DNA of 61,586 bases from Chitinophagaceae bacterium (GTDB taxonomy: Bacteria > Bacteroidota > Bacteroidia > Chitinophagales > Chitinophagaceae), in NCBI GenBank assembly GCA_947456825.1, contig CANGTM010000003.1, positions 1-61,586 on the forward strand, written 5' to 3'. Both the position numbers and the translations under genes were made by a program. The notes below the pieces were generated by a model. The model worked only from the letters and a program-made list of their open reading frames with translations. It searched no databases and had not been told where the DNA came from. Numbering within the stretch: position 1 is the first letter of the stretch; the number at the start of each line of letters is the position of its first letter. Positions 58,993-61,586 of this stretch are shown here, in pieces.

Positions 58993-61586
58993 TTAGAGCA
59001 GCGTTTTCAAACTTTCTTCTATCAGTCGGATCTTGGTCAGTGCATCGGCCTGTTTTTTCTTTTCATTCTCAATGATCGAAGGGTTGGCGTTTTGCACAAA
59101 TTTTTCGTTGCTTAATTTCTTGTCTACGCTGGCCAGGAAGCCTTTTAGGTAGTCGAGGTCCTTCAGTAGTTTTTCTTTTTGTGAGCTGGTATCCAGCTGA
59201 GCAGAGGTCTCTATGAAGATCTTTTGTTTACCTACGACCACGGTGATGCTGTTGGCCACCGGTTCGATGGTCGAAGCACAACGAACCGATGTAGCGTTGA
59301 CTTGCTTGCTTAGTAGCGTAGTTATCGATTCGATGAGCAATGGGGTCTCAGATTCAATATGTAGTTTGACGGGATCTTTGGGTTTGATCTGATTTTTATT
59401 ACGGGCGTCCCGTATGGCAGAGATCATTTGTTTGAGCAGTTCGCCAGCCGAAAGTAGTTGGGAATCAAAGGGCCTGGGGGCTGCTAGCGGACGAACGGTA
59501 AGGTCCTCTTCTCTGGCTTGTAGCTGGTGAAATACTTCCTCGGTAATAAAAGGCATAAAGGGATGCAGTAATTGCATCAGCTCCTCGAAGAAAAGGAGGG
59601 TCCTCTTATAAGTAACTGCAGAAAGCGGTTGTTCAAATCCGGGCTTGACCCACTCGAGGTACCAGCTGCAAAAGTCATCCCAAATAAGGGAGTAAATTGT
59701 TTTGAGCGCCTCGCTCAATTTGTATTCTCCATACAACTCCTCGAGAGTGGCTCGTGCTTGCTGCAAACGGCTCTCGAACCAATCAATGGCAAGGGAGGGA
59801 GTCGCTAAGGTGGGTTCGTTGGATTGACGTTGTTCCCAGCTGCGAACAAGTTTGAGCGCGTTCCAGATCTTGTTGTTGAAATGGAGTCCCTGCTCATTGG
59901 TGCTTTCGTCCCAGAGCAGATCATTGCCCGCCGGAGAGGCGATCATGATGCCGAATCGTACGGCATCGGCTCCGTATTGATCAAGCAGTGCCAGCAAATC
60001 GGGAGAGTTGCCAAGGCTCTTGCTCATTTTTCTACCTTGCTTGTCGCGCACGATCCCCGTAAAATAGACTTGCCTGAAGGGTATCTGCTGTTGAAACTCG
60101 CACCCCGCCATTATCATTCTAGCTACCCAAAAAAAGATGATCTCCGGAGCGGTTACCAGTGTATTGGTAGGGTAGTAGTAGGCTACTTCTTTGTTGCCGG
60201 GCTGGCTGTAGCCCTTGAAAACTTCAAAGGGCCAAAGCCACGACGAGAACCATGTATCGAGACAGTCCTCATCTTGCTGTAATGTAGTAGCCGTGGTACC
60301 GTATAATTTTTTGTATTCCTCTTGCGCCTGTTGAAGGTCGGCGGCCACGACCACTTTCCCCTGCTCGTCGTACCAAGCAGGTATGCGATGTCCCCACCAC
60401 AGCTGCCGAGAGATACACCAATCCTTGATATTCTCCATCCAATGACGGTAGAGATTCTTGAATTTGGCAGGGTAAAACTTGATGTCCTCATTGGCGACCG
60501 CATCAAGGGCAGGACCACTGATCTTTTTCATGTCGACCCACCATTGCAGCGACAAGCGGGGTTCCACGACTACATCGGTACGCTCGCTGTAGCCAACCTC
60601 GCTGCTATAGGTTTCCGTCTTCTCCAGATATCCTTTTTCTTCAAGTTCTTTGGCTATGAGTTTACGCACCTCGAATCGGTCCTTGCCGACATAGATACCT
60701 GCCTCGTTGCTCAGCGTTCCGTCATCGTTGAATACGTCAATAACTTCGAGTCCGTGCTTTTGTCCCAATTGATAGTCGTTGCTATCGTGCGCGGGGGTCA
60801 CTTTAAGGGCGCCGGTTCCAAAGTCCATGCTTACGTACTCGTCCGCAATGATGGGAATTCGTCGATTGATAAGCGGTACAAAGGCGTAGCGTCCTTTTAA
60901 TGCTGTGTAGCGCGGGTCATCTGGGTGTACACAAATGGCCGTATCTCCCATGATGGTCTCGGGCCTTACGGTAGCCACCACAATATGCTGTTCCTGCTCT
61001 CCCTCTAGTTTATAGCGAAGGTGATAGAGGGTTTGTTGGGTTTGCTTACGAATGACCTCCTCGTCGCTCAGGGCTGTTTTGGCACGGGGGTCCCAATTGA
61101 TCATCCTTTTGCCTCTGTAGATGTATCCTTTGTTATAGAGTTCAATAAAGACATTGATGACTGCCTTGTAATACACGGGGTCCATGGTAAAATGCGTGCG
61201 TTCCCAATCGAGACTGCACCCCATTTTCTTTAATTGCTCCAAGATGATACCACCGTACTTGTTCTTCCATTCCCACGCATGCGATAGAAAGTCCTCACGA
61301 CTAAGCGAAGATTTAGCGATCCCTTTTTCTCTGAGCAACTGCACTACTTTAGCCTCTGTGGCTATGGAGGCATGGTCCGTACCGGGTACCCAACAGGCAT
61401 TTTTACCTTGCATACGGGCGCGGCGCACCAAAATATCCTGAATGGTGTTATTAAGGCAATGCCCCATGTGCAAAACGCCCGTAACGTTGGGTGGGGGAAT
61501 CACAACGGTAAATGGCTCGCGGTGGTCAGGTTCGGAATGAAAATAGCCTTTCTCGGTCCAGTGTTGGTACCATTTGTTTTCTGCCA
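58993..61586 (-). CDS. valS: Valyl-tRNA synthetase (5' end outside window)
   Basis: ValS charges tRNA-Val. About 863 residues are visible; the frame is open past the right edge, with AENKWYQHWTEKGYFHSEP reading into the window end, so only a few dozen N-terminal residues are missing. The class I signatures are LHMGHCLNN (HIGH type) near the start and GRKMSKSLGNSPD near visible residue 530. The editing domain TIMGDTAICVHPDDPRY lies between. The anticodon-binding domain and a C-terminal coiled-coil arm (LLKDLDYLKGFLASVDKKLS) follow. It converges on the HExxH protein gene with 9 bp between stops. Confidence 0.96.
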   Translation of the reverse strand, partial: AENKWYQHWTEKGYFHSEPDHREPFTVVIPPPNVTGVLHMGHCLNNTIQDILVRRARMQGKNACWVPGTDHASIATEAKVVQLLREKGIAKSSLSREDFLSHAWEWKNKYGGIILEQLKKMGCSLDWERTHFTMDPVYYKAVINVFIELYNKGYIYRGKRMINWDPRAKTALSDEEVIRKQTQQTLYHLRYKLEGEQEQHIVVATVRPETIMGDTAICVHPDDPRYTALKGRYAFVPLINRRIPIIADEYVSMDFGTGALKVTPAHDSNDYQLGQKHGLEVIDVFNDDGTLSNEAGIYVGKDRFEVRKLIAKELEEKGYLEKTETYSSEVGYSERTDVVVEPRLSLQWWVDMKKISGPALDAVANEDIKFYPAKFKNLYRHWMENIKDWCISRQLWWGHRIPAWYDEQGKVVVAADLQQAQEEYKKLYGTTATTLQQDEDCLDTWFSSWLWPFEVFKGYSQPGNKEVAYYYPTNTLVTAPEIIFFWVARMIMAGCEFQQQIPFRQVYFTGIVRDKQGRKMSKSLGNSPDLLALLDQYGADAVRFGIMIASPAGNDLLWDESTNEQGLHFNNKIWNALKLVRSWEQRQSNEPTLATPSLAIDWFESRLQQARATLEELYGEYKLSEALKTIYSLIWDDFCSWYLEWVKPGFEQPLSAVTYKRTLLFFEELMQLLHPFMPFITEEVFHQLQAREEDLTVRPLAAPRPFDSQLLSAGELLKQMISAIRDARNKNQIKPKDPVKLHIESETPLLIESITTLLSKQVNATSVRCASTIEPVANSITVVVGKQKIFIETSAQLDTSSQKEKLLKDLDYLKGFLASVDKKLSNEKFVQNANPSIIENEKKKQADALTKIRLIEESLKTLL

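Noticed and set aside
1-61586. tRNA or rRNA genes, CRISPR arrays, insertion sequences, prophage
   Set aside because: I looked in all gaps on both strands and saw no cloverleaf, spaced direct repeats, transposase or phage gene. The gaps are short and explained by promoters and terminators, except the two described around rpsJ.

Overview
The window is a 61.6 kb chromosomal segment of a Bacteroidota bacterium, most likely of the Chitinophagaceae/Sphingobacteriia type. Three things point there. Putative promoters carry the phylum-specific -7 box TAnnTTTG (16 exact copies lie just upstream of gene starts). Shine-Dalgarno sequences are rare and A-rich leaders common. Several proteins are of kinds typical of the phylum: a DAHP synthase/chorismate mutase fusion, a long six-S1-domain RpsA, a proline dehydrogenase with an SFDNTE start, and NAD-dependent threonine dehydrogenase. 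I see no mobile element, CRISPR array, tRNA or rRNA. Both ends cut a gene.

Layout. 1-3803: shikimate operon (chorismate mutase end of a DAHP synthase fusion, aroB, aroA, aroC). 3821-5302: a VanX-like dipeptidase and a small outer-membrane protein. 5351-7495: fusA alone, with its own promoter and terminator and no rpsL/rpsG beside it. 7496-7956: gap with a long inverted repeat and the S10-operon promoter. 7957-20015: S10/spc ribosomal protein cluster from rpsJ to map, ending without infA or the alpha-operon genes. 20039-25640: flavoprotein, two acyltransferases, rpsA and a thioesterase. 25687-28357: two photolyase-family genes in tandem, one apparently circularly permuted and the other lacking the cysteines of its iron-sulfur family. 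28412-32595: SDR, proline dehydrogenase, thyA-folA-methyltransferase. 32634-36875: three-gene transhydrogenase plus an rRNA methyltransferase. 36903-39753: double-psi-barrel protein, fmt and a NamZ-like muramidase. 39861-43696: FKBP, pepT, SPFH protein, ExbB, ExbD. 43702-46104 (minus): carboxypeptidase-regulatory-like protein, 3-hydroxyacyl-CoA dehydrogenase, prmC. 46205-50335: mrp, pyrF, glutaryl-CoA dehydrogenase, aroK, DUF423. 50350-56118: ftsK, lolA-like, kdsA, threonine dehydrogenase and a GAF protein. 56164-58983: a large protein joining an HExxH peptidase-like domain, a predicted beta-propeller and a predicted outer-membrane barrel. 58993-61586: valS.

Most of this is core metabolism and information processing. 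The best candidates for undescribed biology are the HExxH-propeller-barrel protein, the permuted photolyase beside its cluster-free relative, an EF-hand-like loop in ExbB, and several promoters placed so close to start codons that leaderless mRNAs are predicted. All functions come from reading the sequence; no database search was run.
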